Shown here one piece after another: positions 43,701 through 55,604 of a DNA stretch of 64,000 nt. Positions within the stretch are counted from its first letter, which is position 1. Each line of letters opens with the position of its first letter. Source of the stretch: Colocasia esculenta (Eukaryota > Streptophyta > Magnoliopsida > Alismatales > Araceae); NCBI GenBank assembly GCA_014218235.1, contig CM024756.1, positions 76,258,152 to 76,322,151 on the forward strand, read 5' to 3'. Under the pieces are notes generated by a model, which saw only the letters and a program-made list of their open reading frames with translations, was not told the DNA's origin and did no database searches. Position numbers and translations under genes: made by a program.

Positions 43701-44007
43701 AAGTATGTAATTTGAACATTGTATTAGAGTACTATGAAAAGGATGTATAAGTGTGGACATTTTGTATTTAATTTCAGCAGTTTAAATTATGTGGACCTTT
43801 AGTTCTTTCATGTTAATTACGAACTGCATGTATGTTTAATGTGGATGATGAATGAATAGAGACAGTTGTCTTTTACTTCCGCTACTCTGTTATATATTCG
43901 CGTGTATCTCAACTGTTTGTATCGTTTGGGTAAATGTCCACTGTGGCAGCACTTGCTATACCGACGTGGGTTGGTATAACCGTATCGGTATAATGAGAGT
44001 CGTCACA
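40752..44007 (+). repeat. 3' LTR of chromovirus D
   Basis: 3256 bp, colinear with the 5' LTR and highly similar. Most differences are one-base gains or losses, many in homopolymers, for example the AATTAATTTCC versus AATTTCC head. It ends GTCGTCACA. Confidence 0.93.
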
Positions 44008-44775
44008 TCAATAATATGACTTTTTCACTAGATGCCAAAAGACACTTTGAAATATAAAGGAAATCTATGTTTAAATGATCGAATCCATGTTCTTACAAGT
44101 GAATCCATGTTTGAGTGACCAATCCATGTGAGAGCAAATCCATGTTTCATTTATCAAATCCTTATGAGAGTAAATCGATGTGAGAGTAAATCAATGTTTC
44201 ACTTACCAAATCGATGTGAGAGACAAGTCGATGTTTCACTTACCAAGATGTAAGAGGCAAATCGATGTTTCACTTATCAAATCGATGTGAGAGGCAAATC
44301 GATGGGAGAGCAAATCGATGTTTCACTTACCAAATCGATGTGAGAGGCAATCGATGTTTCACTTACCAAATCGATGTGAGAGGCAAATTGATGTGAGAGC
44401 AAATCGATGTTTCACTTACCAAATCAATGTTTCACTTACCAATCGATGTGAGAGTGAATCCTTATAAGAGCGAATCCTTATGAGAGGAAATCGTTATGGC
44501 ACTTTATGAACTGAAATCGATGTATATTGAATGGACATCAATTTATCTTTTAGTGCAATCATACGGCAATAATGCCATAAATTTATATTTATTAGAAAAA
44601 TATGATATTTAATTTATTATTAGAAAACATGGTATTAATATATTTAATATTTAATTAATCACATAATTAATATTTATTGAGAAAAACATAATATTGAATA
44701 TATTTAATAATATTTAATTAATCATAAATTTTGTTATCACCAAAATATAAGGGTTAAATATAGAATGGTTCAACA
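44008..44775 (-). mobile_element. Inverted Sirevirus solo LTR C, 5' part
   Basis: On the minus strand it starts TGTTGAACCATTCTATATTT at 44775, like the LTR at 47921, and runs to 44008, where the chromovirus is inserted; homology to the 48530-48600 region passes across the insertion to 32600. TTTAT follows at 44776-44780. Confidence 0.9.
44090..44530 (-). repeat. ATCGATGT motif array in solo LTR C
   Basis: About 20 irregular units of AAATCGATGTGAGAGGC and AAATCGATGTTTCACTTACC. The equivalent place in the LTR at 47921 holds AACGATTTGTTAAGT-type units, so the two copies of one LTR family have different arrays. Confidence 0.85.
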
Positions 44776-44780
44776 TTTAT

Positions 44781-47258
44781 TTCTTGTTGACCTCCAGATC
44801 GATGGACGCTGACTTCCTGTAAACGGCAGCAAAGTGGTCATCTACTTCTCCGTTCTGCATGCGATTCTAGATCTGGAAATGGCTGCGTTTTCCCCAGTTC
44901 TAGATTAGGAAACTACCCTTCAACGGTAGGATCCCAATCTAATGTGTACCCAAACTGGTTAACCCTATAAAACACCTAGTCTTGGGCGAGATTAAGCCTT
45001 TTCACTCAAAGGACAACCTAGGGTTTTGGGTGAGAAAAATTGAACATTTGCAAGCTCGATCTAGCGATTAGGGAGTTCTCCTGGTGATCTTTTTCGACTG
45101 GGAGGTACTCTTGACATTGAGAAGCTTCCCCGACTCCGGTGAACGATCTACAACAACAGAAAGACCGGATCTAGAAGGAGATTTGCGCCTCTTCTTGGCT
45201 TGGCCGAGGAGAGCTTCAACGACTAAATTAAATTATTAGATCAAGGGATTTCATTCCTGCACATGTCCTTTAGGTCCTAGGATTTTTGTGGATTTTTCTT
45301 CGTGTCCTGGAACCTCAATTTCCCCTTGTGTATTGCATTCAGTCTGCACTTCTGCAGATAGGAACTTGACGGCAAGCTTGCTATCGTCAAGATCTTGATT
45401 TGGCGGCAACATCGTGTGTCGTTAACCCCGGTTGGCGGCAACCCTTTTGCCGCCAAGTTCGTTTGTTTTTCACAGAACCTTGATTTCATGTCTATGTGAT
45501 GAAATTTGGATTTCTGGATGACTATACAAGATGTGAAAATTATATATGGTCCAGTACAGTCAGTAGGTCATATCGTGAGGATTTGGAAATTTTCCGAGCA
45601 TGATAGAAATTAGGGTAATTTCTGTAATCGGAAAATAAGTATGATCTACCTGTGTTAATTCTAAATAAATTGATTCGTTGCAAGTTAGGGTTTCAGAAAT
45701 TTTATATGATCTTATGTTGACTGTTTTCAGGTTTAGGAACTATTAGAACCGACTGTATTGATGTGAACCATGTTTTAATGGAATTCTTGATAAATCTACA
45801 TGAGATATATTTTAATTGTTAAAATTAGTTTACTGTTCTGAAAAATCTAAAAATTTAGGTATGCAATATATATCCTATGTAATACCTATGATAAAATTTT
45901 CATGTTGTTTTGACAACAGAAGGTACTATTATTAGTTTAACAAGGGTAATTGGCCATGATGAGCATGTTTACTTTGATCATGTGAAATTCAGTGTTTAGT
46001 AGTATGATTAGGACCCTGTTGTGATTAATTGTCATTGTGAAACAGTATGGTTAAGTTTTGTAACTGATCCATGAAAATATGTTAAAGTGCATGTAAATGA
46101 GTTAAAGTGTGTATGTAAGTGAATGAAACATGTGATAATGTGTAAAATTGTGCCGATATTGACACTGCTACTATAGAGGGCTGTGGAGCCGTACTGTAGT
46201 AAAGTCCCTATGGGAAGGCTCAATGTGTGTGATATCCTATGGGCATTAGGATGAAATCCTGGAGGTAGACAAGTGCCACTGGTTAGGGTGGAGAGGGGTT
46301 CTCCCGATTCTGCGCAGTTAACCAAGATTCGTCACTGTGTTGCCTAGGTGACGGGTATGTGTATATGGTGTGTGTCCTTTTATGGTGGTTTGGACTATGT
46401 GTCATGGCAACTAAGTGTAAAAAAGTGTGCAATATATGAAATGTGAAATGTGCAAATGTGCAAATGTGAAAAGTGAACATGTGGAAGTATAATGTGAATA
46501 TGTTAGCATGTGTAAAGATATGAATTCATTTAAATGTGATTTATTTATATTAAAATAGCAAGCTAAACATGTGAAAAGTGTTAGAATAGCATGTGAAAAT
46601 GATTAGATATCATGCTAGGTGTGTTATTTACCTTGTACATATTTCCATGATCTAAATTTGTAGAATTGTGTAATGATATGAATAGAGTTTGAAACATAAA
46701 TCAAAATACAGGTTATGTGTAGAACGCATGTGTAGGTTGATTATGGATATTTGCAAATTGTTATAAAGCATGTACCATGTATTCTTCCTTATTGTTAAAA
46801 GATAGCATGTGTATGTGATATGTGTAAGGGTGTATCTTTGGATTGCTTGCTGGGTCTTTTAGAAGACTCATACTGCTTTGGCGTACAGGTGAGTCAGGTG
46901 TCCTCGTTCTTGAGGAGGACATAGAGAGGAGCGACTCCGAGCGCGATGAATAGCTTCACTTGTGGACTTTGCTACCTAGTTACTTTCTCTTTCATAGTAT
47001 GTAATCAATATTGTGGACAATGTATATCAATTGGTCATGTAATAATGTGGACATTGTTAATTCTTTTATTGCTATATAGACTGTGGATTATGTGATGATG
47101 ATGATGAAATGAGAATATTTATTTATTTCTGCTGTACTCTTTTGATATTTGTGTACATCTTAATCTATTGTATAGTGTTGGGTAAATGTCTCACTGTGAC
47201 GGCGCCTTTGTACTGACATGGATTGGTATAATCGTACCAGTATAAGAGGGTCGTTACA
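44781..47258 (+). mobile_element. Gypsy solo LTR B, right part
   Basis: Continuation of 31202-31598. A GGCGGCAA/TTGACGGCAA motif zone lies at about 45365-45465, the block shared with other Gypsy LTRs at 46151-46352, a CTTGCTGGGTC...GGCGTACAGGTGAG segment near 46850, and the end AAGAGGGTCGTTACA at 47258. GGAGG follows, matching the left flank. There is no primer-binding site or internal region. Confidence 0.88.
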
Positions 47259-47920
47259 GGAGGTGTCAACAGAGGAGTCTGTGGTACACCCTCAGGGAGC
47301 AGTGGCGGCAGCAACAGCAGTAGCAGGTGGCAGCAGCAGCAGGAGTGCCAGCCTCAGCCACAGAAGTACGCAGATTGGTTCCCTATGGCTGAGCAGTTCT
47401 TCAGGACCCTGTATCAGGGAGTGTGGCAGCCTGGGCAGGCGGCAGTGGGAGGTCAGCCTCTAGTACTTCCCCCAACAGTACCAGAGCAGCAGGCTGATCT
47501 GGAGGTGGAGCAGCCAGCAGTTCAGCAGGCGTCGGGTACTGGAGTACCCGGGCCGGTCGGAGGGGGACGACTGTCACTGAGGACAAGACTGCCCTCTTGG
47601 AGAGGTTCTTGCATCTCCGACCGCCGATGTTCTTCGGTGAGTATGATCCGGACAAGGCAGAGAGTTGGACGCACGAGTTGGAGACCACGTTCGAGACTAT
47701 GGAGTGTGCCGAGGAGGATGAGGTTAGACTGGTAGTGTATCAGCTCAAGGGACCAACCCATGAGTGGTGGAGAGTTCAGCGGCAGACCCACATTCCAGGG
47801 CAGCGTTTGGATCAGATCACATGGCAGTGGTTTTTGGGGGTCTTTCACGATAAGTATTTTCCTGACTATGCTCGACGTGAGAGACGAGACCAGTTCCACG
47901 AGTTGGTTCACGGCGATCTC
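47259..47920 (+). pseudogene. Ty3/Gypsy gag, second fragment (element A)
   Basis: Resumes the gag that starts at 31112. It begins Gln/Gly-rich (47264-47560), then the gag core in the frame of 47597-47926: MERFLHLRPPMFFGEYDPDK, ESWTHELETTFETM, EVRLVVYQLKGPTHEWWRVQ and FHDKYFPDYARRERRDQFHE. This is the Retrotrans_gag pattern of plant chromoviruses. It is cut at 47920 by a Sirevirus LTR, and no continuation is found in the window. Confidence 0.8.
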
Positions 47921-49680
47921 TGTTGAACCACTCTATATTTTACCCTCATATTATGGTGATAACAAAATTTATGATTAATTAAATATTATTAAATATATTT
48001 AATATCATGTTTTCCTAATAAATATAAATTTATTGTACTATCGCTGTGTGATTTGTACTAAAAAGATAGATTGATGTCTATTCAATATACATCGATTTCT
48101 GTTCACAAAATGCCACATCGATTTCGGTCCCACAACGATTTGTTAAGTGAGAACAACGATTTGGTCTCACAACGATTTGTTAAGTAAAAACATCGATTTC
48201 GGTCTACACAACGATTTCATAAGTGTCACATCGATTTTGTCTCTATAACGATTCAATCATCATAACGATTTGATAAGTCACAATAGCGACGTGGTCAATG
48301 TAACGATTCGATAAAGCAAACAACGATTTGTTTATAATGATTTGTTTATATCTGTATAACGATCCGGTCAAACAATGATTTTCTTTCACTAACACCGATT
48401 TGATAGCCGTATCGATTTGTTAAGTGAAACAACAATTTGGTTGCTATATCGATTTGATAAGTTAAACAATGATTTTATCATTGTAACATTCCGATAAGGC
48501 AAACAACGATTTGCTCTTTCTTAAACATCGATTTCCTTTATATGTCAAATGTTTTTGCGCCTAATGAAAAGTCAAATATATTTCTGACAGAAGATCTTTT
48601 TTATCTCTCTAATCTCTTCTCTCCTGTCAGACAAAAAGGGCTTACCTACCACTTCTGGGAGACAATAGTAACATAGAGGTAAGAACCTTTTGACAGAAAC
48701 ACTCTTTTATCTAAACTCTTTCTTCTATGTTTACAGACCTCGAAGACCACCAAGTGGCTGACAGTCTGAAGAAGGAAAAGAATAGAAAGATCAGCAACGA
48801 CTAGAAGAGTTCCAACGGATCTCTTCAACGGATCTATTCAAAGCCTCTCTTATTAAAGATGAGCAAGGCTGAAGAAGAAAAAGCAGAGCTTTCCTGAATA
48901 TCTTTGAAGGAGTGTACATCCGGGAAGAGCCTAAATGCCACATACACTAAAGGAAAAGAGAGAAAGAGCTCGAGCCAAGAGAAGTGTTCAAGCACTGAAG
49001 CATTCAAGCTCCTTCTCCTCTCTTCACTCTCTCTGTGTGCATCTTTGTAATCTGGGGAAAGAGTCTTTTCGCTAAGAGTTCATTTAGTTGGTTTTTCATT
49101 TGTTCCAACTCTCAGCTTTGTTCTTTCTTTTATAGGAAAGACTTCTGTCCAGCTGTAGGACTGTATACAGTATAGAACCTAGCTAGGGACCATAGGGTAG
49201 CCACTAAAGGAAGATGGAATTATATAAGGACCGGTCCTGGAATGCGTCAGTCAATAGTGGAAAAGAGAAACTTCTCAGCTTGCCCCGGTCACGCAGAACT
49301 GCACTAGGTTTGTACCAGGAGGTTGGCTTCTTGACCTGTAAAAGAAGTGGGTGCCTTCTTGCCTGGGAAGAGAAGAAGACCAGCTGAGGTGCTGGGTGTT
49401 GTATTGTCCGTGAGGGGACTGTACCCTTGGTTAGTGAAATCCCAAGAGTTTGCTTGGGGACTGGACGTAGGACTTCCATGTGGGAAGGGCCGAACCATGA
49501 TAAATTCCTTGTGTCCTTTGTGTGATTGTTTATTTGCTTCCGCACTACTACTCTCTATCACACTCAACTAACCAAACTTTCAAGTGATAATTTTCTGTGT
49601 TTAAGTTTCTGTTTCAGATTTCAGAAAACCTATTCACCCCCCCTCTAGGTTAGCTTACTGTCGTACCAAAAGGGCCAACA
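47921..49680 (+). repeat. 5' LTR of Sirevirus E
   Basis: 1760 bp, TGTTGAACCACTC...GGGCCAACA, followed by a primer-binding site. It carries a motif array at 48070-48540, a leader part with GAGAGAAAGAGCTCGAGCC, and the TTCACCCCCCCTCTAGG end. The five bases before it are ATCTC. Confidence 0.92.
48070..48540 (+). repeat. AACGATTTG motif array in Sirevirus E LTR
   Basis: About 25 units of (A/T)CGATTTG(G/T)T with spacers such as TAAGTGAAAAC, of irregular 15-25 bp length. Confidence 0.85.
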
Positions 49681-49682
49681 GG

Positions 49683-49694
49683 TGGTATCAGAGC
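49683..49694 (+). other. Primer-binding site of Sirevirus E
   Basis: TGGTATCAGAGC two bases after the LTR. Confidence 0.92.
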
Positions 49695-49742
49695 CAGGTT
49701 CTCTAATCAATCAAGAAGATCCAACGATCTTAGAGAAGATCC

Positions 49743-50032
49743 ATGGCTGCTCAAGGATATGCTGAAGGTCAATCAGTCACCAGACCTCCATTCTTCGATG
49801 AAGAGGATTACCAATATTGGAAGATGAGGATGGAATGCTTCATTCGAGGCATAGACTTTGATCTGTGGCAGGTAATAGAGGTAGGTGATTATTTGTTACT
49901 CTTGTTGCTGGCACTACTGCCATTACTGCAGCTGATAAAAATATTATCATTAAACTTTAAAGCAAGAACTATTTATGTTGTGCTTTATCTAAAATAGAAT
50001 TCAATAAAGTATCCGCATGTAAATCTGCTGAA
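49743..50032 (+). pseudogene. Sirevirus E gag, 5' part, cut by gap
   Basis: ATG at 49743; MAAQGYAEGQSVTRPPFFDE then YQYWKMRMECFIRGIDFDLW, close to the gag at 7335. A frameshift near 49885 leads to a Leu-rich false tail and stop; the gag reading (FNKVSACKSAE) continues in another frame up to the N run. The copy is frameshifted, and the rest of the element is not visible. Confidence 0.8.
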
Positions 50033-50132
50033 NNNNNNNNNNNNNNNNNNNNNNNNNNNNNNNNNNNNNNNNNNNNNNNNNNNNNNNNNNNNNNNNNNNN
50101 NNNNNNNNNNNNNNNNNNNNNNNNNNNNNNNN
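50033..50132. other. Assembly gap, 100 N
   Basis: Exactly 100 N, the conventional placeholder for a gap of unknown size. The sides belong to Sirevirus gag (left) and a Sirevirus LTR (right). Confidence 0.98.
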
Positions 50133-50788
50133 ACACACGACACTCAAAGGAAAAGAGAGAAAGAGCCTGAGCCAAGGAAAAGTGTTCAAGCAACTGAAGC
50201 TCTCAAGCATTCAAGCTCCTTCTCCTTTCTCCATTCTCCCTGTACTCATTGTATTCTTGGGGAGAGTCTTTTGTTGAGAGTTTTTGGTTAGAGGCCATTC
50301 TTGTAGAACTCTCAGCATTGTTCTTTCTTTTCTAGGAAAGACTTTTGTCCAGCTGTAGGATTGTATACAGTGTAGAACCTAGCTAGGGGTTTGTGTCTAG
50401 CAGAACCGCACTGGGGTTTGTACCAGGAGGTTGGCTTCTTTACCTGTAAGAGAAGTGGGCTGCCTTCTTGCCTGGGAAGAGAAGAAGACCAGCTGGGGTG
50501 CTGGGTGTTGTATTGTCCTTGAGGGGGACTGTACCCTTGGTTAGTAAAATCCCAAGAGGTTGCTTGGGGACTGGACATAGAACTTCCATATGGGAAGAGC
50601 CGAACTAGGATAAATCCCTTGTGTTATTTGTGTGATTGTTTATTTGCTTCCGCACTGCTACTCTTTATCACACTAAACTAACCAAACTTTCAAGTGTTAA
50701 TTTTCTATGTTTAAGTTTCTATTTCAGAAATCAGAAAAACCTATTCACCCCCCCAGGTTAGTTTGCTGCCGCACCAAAAGGGTCAACA
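50133..50788 (+). repeat. Sirevirus LTR, distal 656 bp
   Basis: Matches the last third of the LTR at 47921-49680 (GAGAGAAAGAGCCTGAGCC, AGCTGTAGGATTGTATACAG, CCCCCCAGGTTAG, GGGTCAACA). It ends at 50788 and is followed by ACCAT and LINE coding DNA. Since the 5' LTR of element E is preceded by ATCTC inside a Gypsy gag, the two do not share a target duplication. Confidence 0.85.
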
Positions 50789-53600
50789 ACCATCACCATT
50801 CATAGCCCACACAGCTTGCTTCACTTCTTCATCAGATGGAATGGAAGACAATACCATATTCTACTCATCAGTAATATGTTCAGGGATATATTGCAGCATA
50901 GAATCATCGATAATGTGATGTTCCGAAGAGAGAGGATTCTGAAAGAAGTTGACCGCCTCCTTAGAAAGGGTGTCTTGATCTTGGCACCAAATCCCATGAA
51001 CTTTAAGACGATGGATGAAATTTTTCCTTCTGTTACCTTGAACCACAACGTGATAAAAGGAGGTGTTTTTATCACCATCTTTTATCCACTGAACTCTAGC
51101 CTTCTGAGCCCAAAAAAGCTCTTGAAAGTGGAGAGCTCTCCGAAGACTCGCATTAGCGGCATTAAGACTGGACCTATTAGTAGTAGATGGATTGTCATCA
51201 AACTGAGCTTGCATGGCCTCCACCTGGCTCTCAGCTTGACAGATTACTGTATCCACATTATCAAATACATTTTTATTCCAAGACCTCAACATGTTTTTGA
51301 CGGTTTTCAACTTGAGTTGCAGAATTTGAAAGGGATTTGGAAAAGAAGCTTCTGTATTCTTCCAGACGTCAGCCACGGATGGAATAAAAGTATTATGGGT
51401 GAGCCACATTTTTTGGAATATAAACCTGGATGCAACAGTCGAATGGTTAATAAGGTTCATAAGCAAGGGTGAGTGGTCTGATGGACCTCTGGGCAGATGC
51501 TTTACATAAAACCCAGGGTAGGAAGTTTTCCATTGAGGATTAATAAAAATCCGATCCAGCCTAGCCTTTATAGCTGCATGACCAACTCTATTGCTCGACC
51601 ATGTGAACTGATGACCTACAAACCCTGTGTCCAGGAGGCCAGCAGCAGAAGAAAATGAGTTGAAATCTAGCATTGCCGTGGTGTTAGGAAGAGCACCCCC
51701 CTTCTTGTCAGATGGACTAGACACGCAGTTGAAATCTCCCCCAACCATCCAAGGTAAGGAGATACCACTGCCGAGAGCCAGGAGATCATGAAACAATCAC
51801 GACGCAGACCCACGTCGTTAGCAGCATAGACCACAGTTACCACGCAAACAGGGACATCGTCTCTCATAATATTGCAAGTGATAAACTGATCAGAGGTAGC
51901 AGTAACCATCAAGGAAACATTATTAGACCACAACAACCATATTTGGGACTCGTCACCAGCATTACCTGCGTAAGCTTCCATTTTTAGGTAGCGACGTATG
52001 CCAGCAGCTCTGCTTAGAGGAATCTTCAGTTCAAAAATAGCAATGACCTGCAATTTATTGACTCTAATATGATGTTAAGCGATCTCTTAGAGGCAAGATT
52101 TGATATGCCTCTAATATTCCAAAAATAGCCAAAATATTCATGAGGAAGAGTACCCCTCAAACGCTTTCACTTTGGACCGAGTGCAAACACCTTACTTAGG
52201 AACCACCATTCCATCTTTGGACAGAGTCACCGTTGCCATGAAAATATTTTCTGAATTAGCAAGATGTGAAGTAGAGACCCACGACCCAGCAGGGATTTGA
52301 TCAATGAGGAAACGATCGGATTAATATTGCATTCAGAAGTGATTTTCTTGCCTTGGTTCGACATCAAAATAATCTCACTGGAATCAGAAGATTTAGTGTC
52401 GAGTTTGTCCGTATCACTGACTGACAGCACCGGAGAGGTTATCGCCGACAACACCTCTGTCAACTCCCCCGGCAGAATGGTCGGAGATGCCGTTGGATTG
52501 CACCCACTCAAGTTCTCAATAGGAGGCGAATGTACGTGAACAGTACCATGCACAATATTAACGGCATTAATTGGCTCAACATGAACGCTTGGATGGGGGG
52601 CAACTTCTTGCAGATTATTAAAAACCGGAGGGATCACAGTACTGACATGATCAACACATCCCTTATAATGGTCCTCCTCACCACCATTGTCATCCTTACC
52701 ACCATTGCCTTGACCATCAACATCGCCAGCTAAGCGCTCAAAGACGTTACTAACTGGATTGAAGAATCCGAAGGTTTTAGCATATTATCCTTCGGAGCTG
52801 CTCCCTTACGCTTAACCATACGCCACTCCTTTTCAAAAGTTTTTCCTTGAGTAAGCAAAGTAGGAGTGAATTAGATTGCATAGTCTGAATCTTTACCCTG
52901 AGCTTCTTCTTACAGGTATCCTATGAATGACCTAGTCTCCTGTAAAGACTGCAGATAGGCGGCACCCTATGGATGTTAACAGGCTGCCAGAACCCCTGAT
53001 TTTGCAATATCCACATCAACACAGACTAGAGCTTCCGCAGTCTGTGTCCAGGCCAAAGTAGAATCATGGATGCAAAGGACCTCACCAAAGTTCCCAGCAA
53101 TGCATCTGAGATAATCTTCATTATAAAGGTAATAGGAAGTTGAGGAAAACCCACCCAAATTGGAATAAGCGTTGGGTCAGCAGATAAATCAAAATCAGCA
53201 GACCACTAGAAAAATCAAAAGAGATAACCTTTGAGATATAGATTCTTCCGGACAAGCACCTTCAGAAAGTCGTCCTCATCAAAGAAACGAAACAAAAGAT
53301 GCCTTGGGTTTAAGGTACTAACAATGCAATATCCCTTGAGATCCAGCCTTTGAGAGAGACAACTTTTTATATCTGGAATAGACAGTCTCCCATAAGAACA
53401 TTTCGCCACTATCGCTAGCTTAAGAGGTAGCTCAGATTTTCTGAATTCTTCCTTGGTGAAGTAAACCGCAGGCAAACCATCATCTGTAAATGTCGGCCCC
53501 TTCATGGCAAGATCAATCTTGGAAGGATGCAAGGAAGAAGCAAGGCACGCGTGACCCTTCGGTGCAGAAGATCAAGCTTCTGATTGGTGAAGGCCAAGCT
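50789..53600 (-). pseudogene. LINE (L1-type) ORF1 and endonuclease, 5' part
   Basis: Minus-strand non-LTR retrotransposon. ORF1 is at about 53532-52230: a DUF4283-like domain (KLAIVAKCSYGRLSIPDIK at 53215-53532, YNEDYLRCIAGNFGEVLCI at 52976-53158), then a low-complexity tail. ORF2 starts near 52050 with the apurinic endonuclease/exo_endo_phos domain, split by a frameshift near 51790: WSNNVSLMVTATSDQFITC, then WMVGGDFNCVSSPSDKKGG, FTWSSNRVGHAAIKARLDR and the catalytic SDHSPLLM (51796-50861). The reading goes on towards the reverse transcriptase (EVKQAVWAMNGDG-like) and is cut at 50789 by the LTR. It would nick target DNA to prime reverse transcription. Stops and frameshifts make it inactive. 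Confidence 0.85.
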
Positions 53601-53639
53601 TCCGATGTTGAAGGGAATCTGATTTGACAAAATGGACGA

Positions 53640-54705
53640 CCGACATAGCCAATACTGTCTGGGACTAGGATAGTCAAAAAATTGGATGATCGATTTCACA
53701 AAATCGGATGACTAACTTGGTGAACATGTCGACGCAGAAGAAGAAGCAGGTCGACTCCAAGACTAAGTCCATAATCGGACGACCGATTTGGCAAGTCCGG
53801 TCGACTGATTACGGTGATGAGTTTCCTACTCTGTGCGAACTCTTTCTGAAAGTGAGACTCTTGCCTTGATTAGCACAAGCACGTCTCTCAGAGATCTTAT
53901 AGGGGTCTTCCATCATGATGAGGAAGATAGGATAGCAGCCTCCAAGAGAGTAGTTCGTGTCCTAGTGTTCAGGAGACAATTGTGCTTCCCAGAAAGAGCC
54001 AACAGAAGCTCTGAACTTGTAGAAGCCTGAAGAATGAGTCTTCATCGTCTAGAAGCCTTCCAGACGTTCCAAGAAAGTGTTCTTCATCAAAAAGCGTGGA
54101 CTTGTGGTTCTTCTTGAAAGACTCTATTCTGAAGCGTTCTACATCAGCCAGATCTTCGCTGTGACATGTGGGGCAAAGACGACTACATCAGGCCGAACTT
54201 TTAATACATGAGAACTATATACTTTACTATGTTTAGATTGTTCTCTCTTGTCCACGTTTTTCATTTGTTCTTCTTTAAACCAAGAATATACTGTGTGGTT
54301 GGTGTGTAGTGCGTGCGACACATACATATAAGATTATCTCATTCTTGGGAAACGAGGGGTTGGTGGTCCCCGAAACAACAATGTGGGGGTTTAACTGCTT
54401 GTACCTTGAAACAAGTGAGGATAAATTCTTACGGGGGTGTGAGGTAGTGGACGTAGGCGCACACAGGGCTGTGTTTGCCGAACAACTCTAAATCCTGCAT
54501 GCTTCTGTGATTTAATCACTTTCTTCTATCTCCATTCTACGCACGTTAGGATAGTTGGTTTCACTATTTTAATTGTTATTCCACTGTGCATCTCACACAA
54601 TAGGTTTGTTAATTGAGTCGGAAAGATTTTTATTTAGGTGATAACCAATTCACCCCTCCCCTATTAGTTGATCATCGTAGATACGTTCACATATTTTACT
54701 CTTCA
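53640..54705 (+). repeat. Decayed Sirevirus-type LTR (element H)
   Basis: It begins with a few (A/G)TCGGATGACCGATTT units (53680-53815), has a leader-like middle and ends CAATTCACCCCTCCCCTATTA...TTTTACTCTTCA, equivalent to the TTCACCCCCC end of other Sirevirus LTRs. A decayed primer-binding site, TTGGCATCAGAGC, follows near 54707-54719. The left boundary is uncertain. Confidence 0.6.
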
Positions 54706-54753
54706 ATTGGCATCAGAGCAAGGCTCTTGATTATAAGAGTGATCCTGTGTGTG

Positions 54754-55604
54754 ATGGCTAGCAAAGGATATGTGCCTGAGGTCATTCTGTCAACTGTCCA
54801 CCTTATTTTGATGGCAATAATTATTCCTATGGAAAAAACCATATGCACATCTTTCTCAGGGCTCAAGATTATGAGATTTAGAAAGTTGAAAATACCGGTC
54901 CTTATGAGTTGCTAGAAGATGAAGGAAAGTGGAAGGAGGATAGAATTAAAAATCCAGATAAATTTTAGTGCCTCGAATATTTGCAATGTGCTAAACACCT
55001 TGATGAGTATTCTCATGTTCTATGTGCAGCTCAGCAAAAGAAATGTGGGACAAGTTGAAATTGATCTATGAAGGCACGTCAGAGGTCAAGGAGATCAAAG
55101 CCAACATCTTGGCCATGAATATGAGATGTTCAAGATGAGCTATGTCGAGACCATCTCAGATATGTTTGCACGGCTCTCAAAGATAACAAATGGACTCAAG
55201 GCGTTTGGCAAGAACTATACGGACACAAGATCATCTATAAATTCTGAGATCCCTCCCACCAATGTGACACACCAAGGCCACAGTCATATAGGACTCCAAG
55301 AACCTATCAAGCCTCACTATGGAGGAGTTTATTTGGAGTCTCATGACTTATGAGATAAATTTGAAAAGAGAGGAAGTCGATCAGCCAATTATCAAGCAAA
55401 AGGATGTGGCACTAAAGGCTAAAAAGTCCAAGGCAATCTATCTAGATGAGAACTCCTCAAGTGACGATGAGGAATAAGTGGCCAAGATTGCATGAGGCTT
55501 CATAATTTTTTTGAGAAAGAAAAGGCCAAAGGATGCAACTCCTTCCAAGGACTTCAAGGGCAGAAACAGGGAAGAGGACTCCAGAAGAAAAACTGAATTG
55601 GTCT
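54754..55604 (+). pseudogene. Sirevirus H gag, left part
   Basis: ATG at 54754 (MASKGYVPE), then in changing frames the FDGNNYSYWK-like lead-in (54800-54870), the MWDKLKLIYEGTSEVKEIK UBN2 core (55040-55110) and EYEMFKMSYVETISDMFARLSKITNGLKAFGKNYT (about 55110-55220). Acidic/Lys-rich sequence follows. There are many frameshifts and stops. It is cut at 55604 by a Gypsy solo LTR; the zinc knuckle resumes after it. Confidence 0.75.

Larger units (their letters stand above)
32601..44007 (+). mobile_element. Ty3/Gypsy chromovirus (Tekay/Del-type), full length, decayed (element D)
   Basis: Element of 11.4 kb: 5' LTR 32601-35856, primer-binding site 35862-35873, gag, protease, reverse transcriptase, RNase H, integrase, chromodomain-like C-terminus, purine tract and 3' LTR 40752-44007. 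Reverse transcriptase before integrase defines Ty3/Gypsy; the PVAILDRKVQ...VKVLWRN tail and 3.3-kb LTRs fit the Tekay/Del branch. Flanks are ACAAT (left) and TCAAT (right), a duplication with one mismatch. The flanks rejoin to a continuous Sirevirus LTR, which proves the ends. Every gene carries frameshifts or stops. Confidence 0.93.

Noticed and set aside
50861..51796. 311-codon minus-strand frame as a host endonuclease gene
   Set aside because: The domain order, frameshifts and DUF4283-type ORF1 upstream identify it as LINE ORF2.
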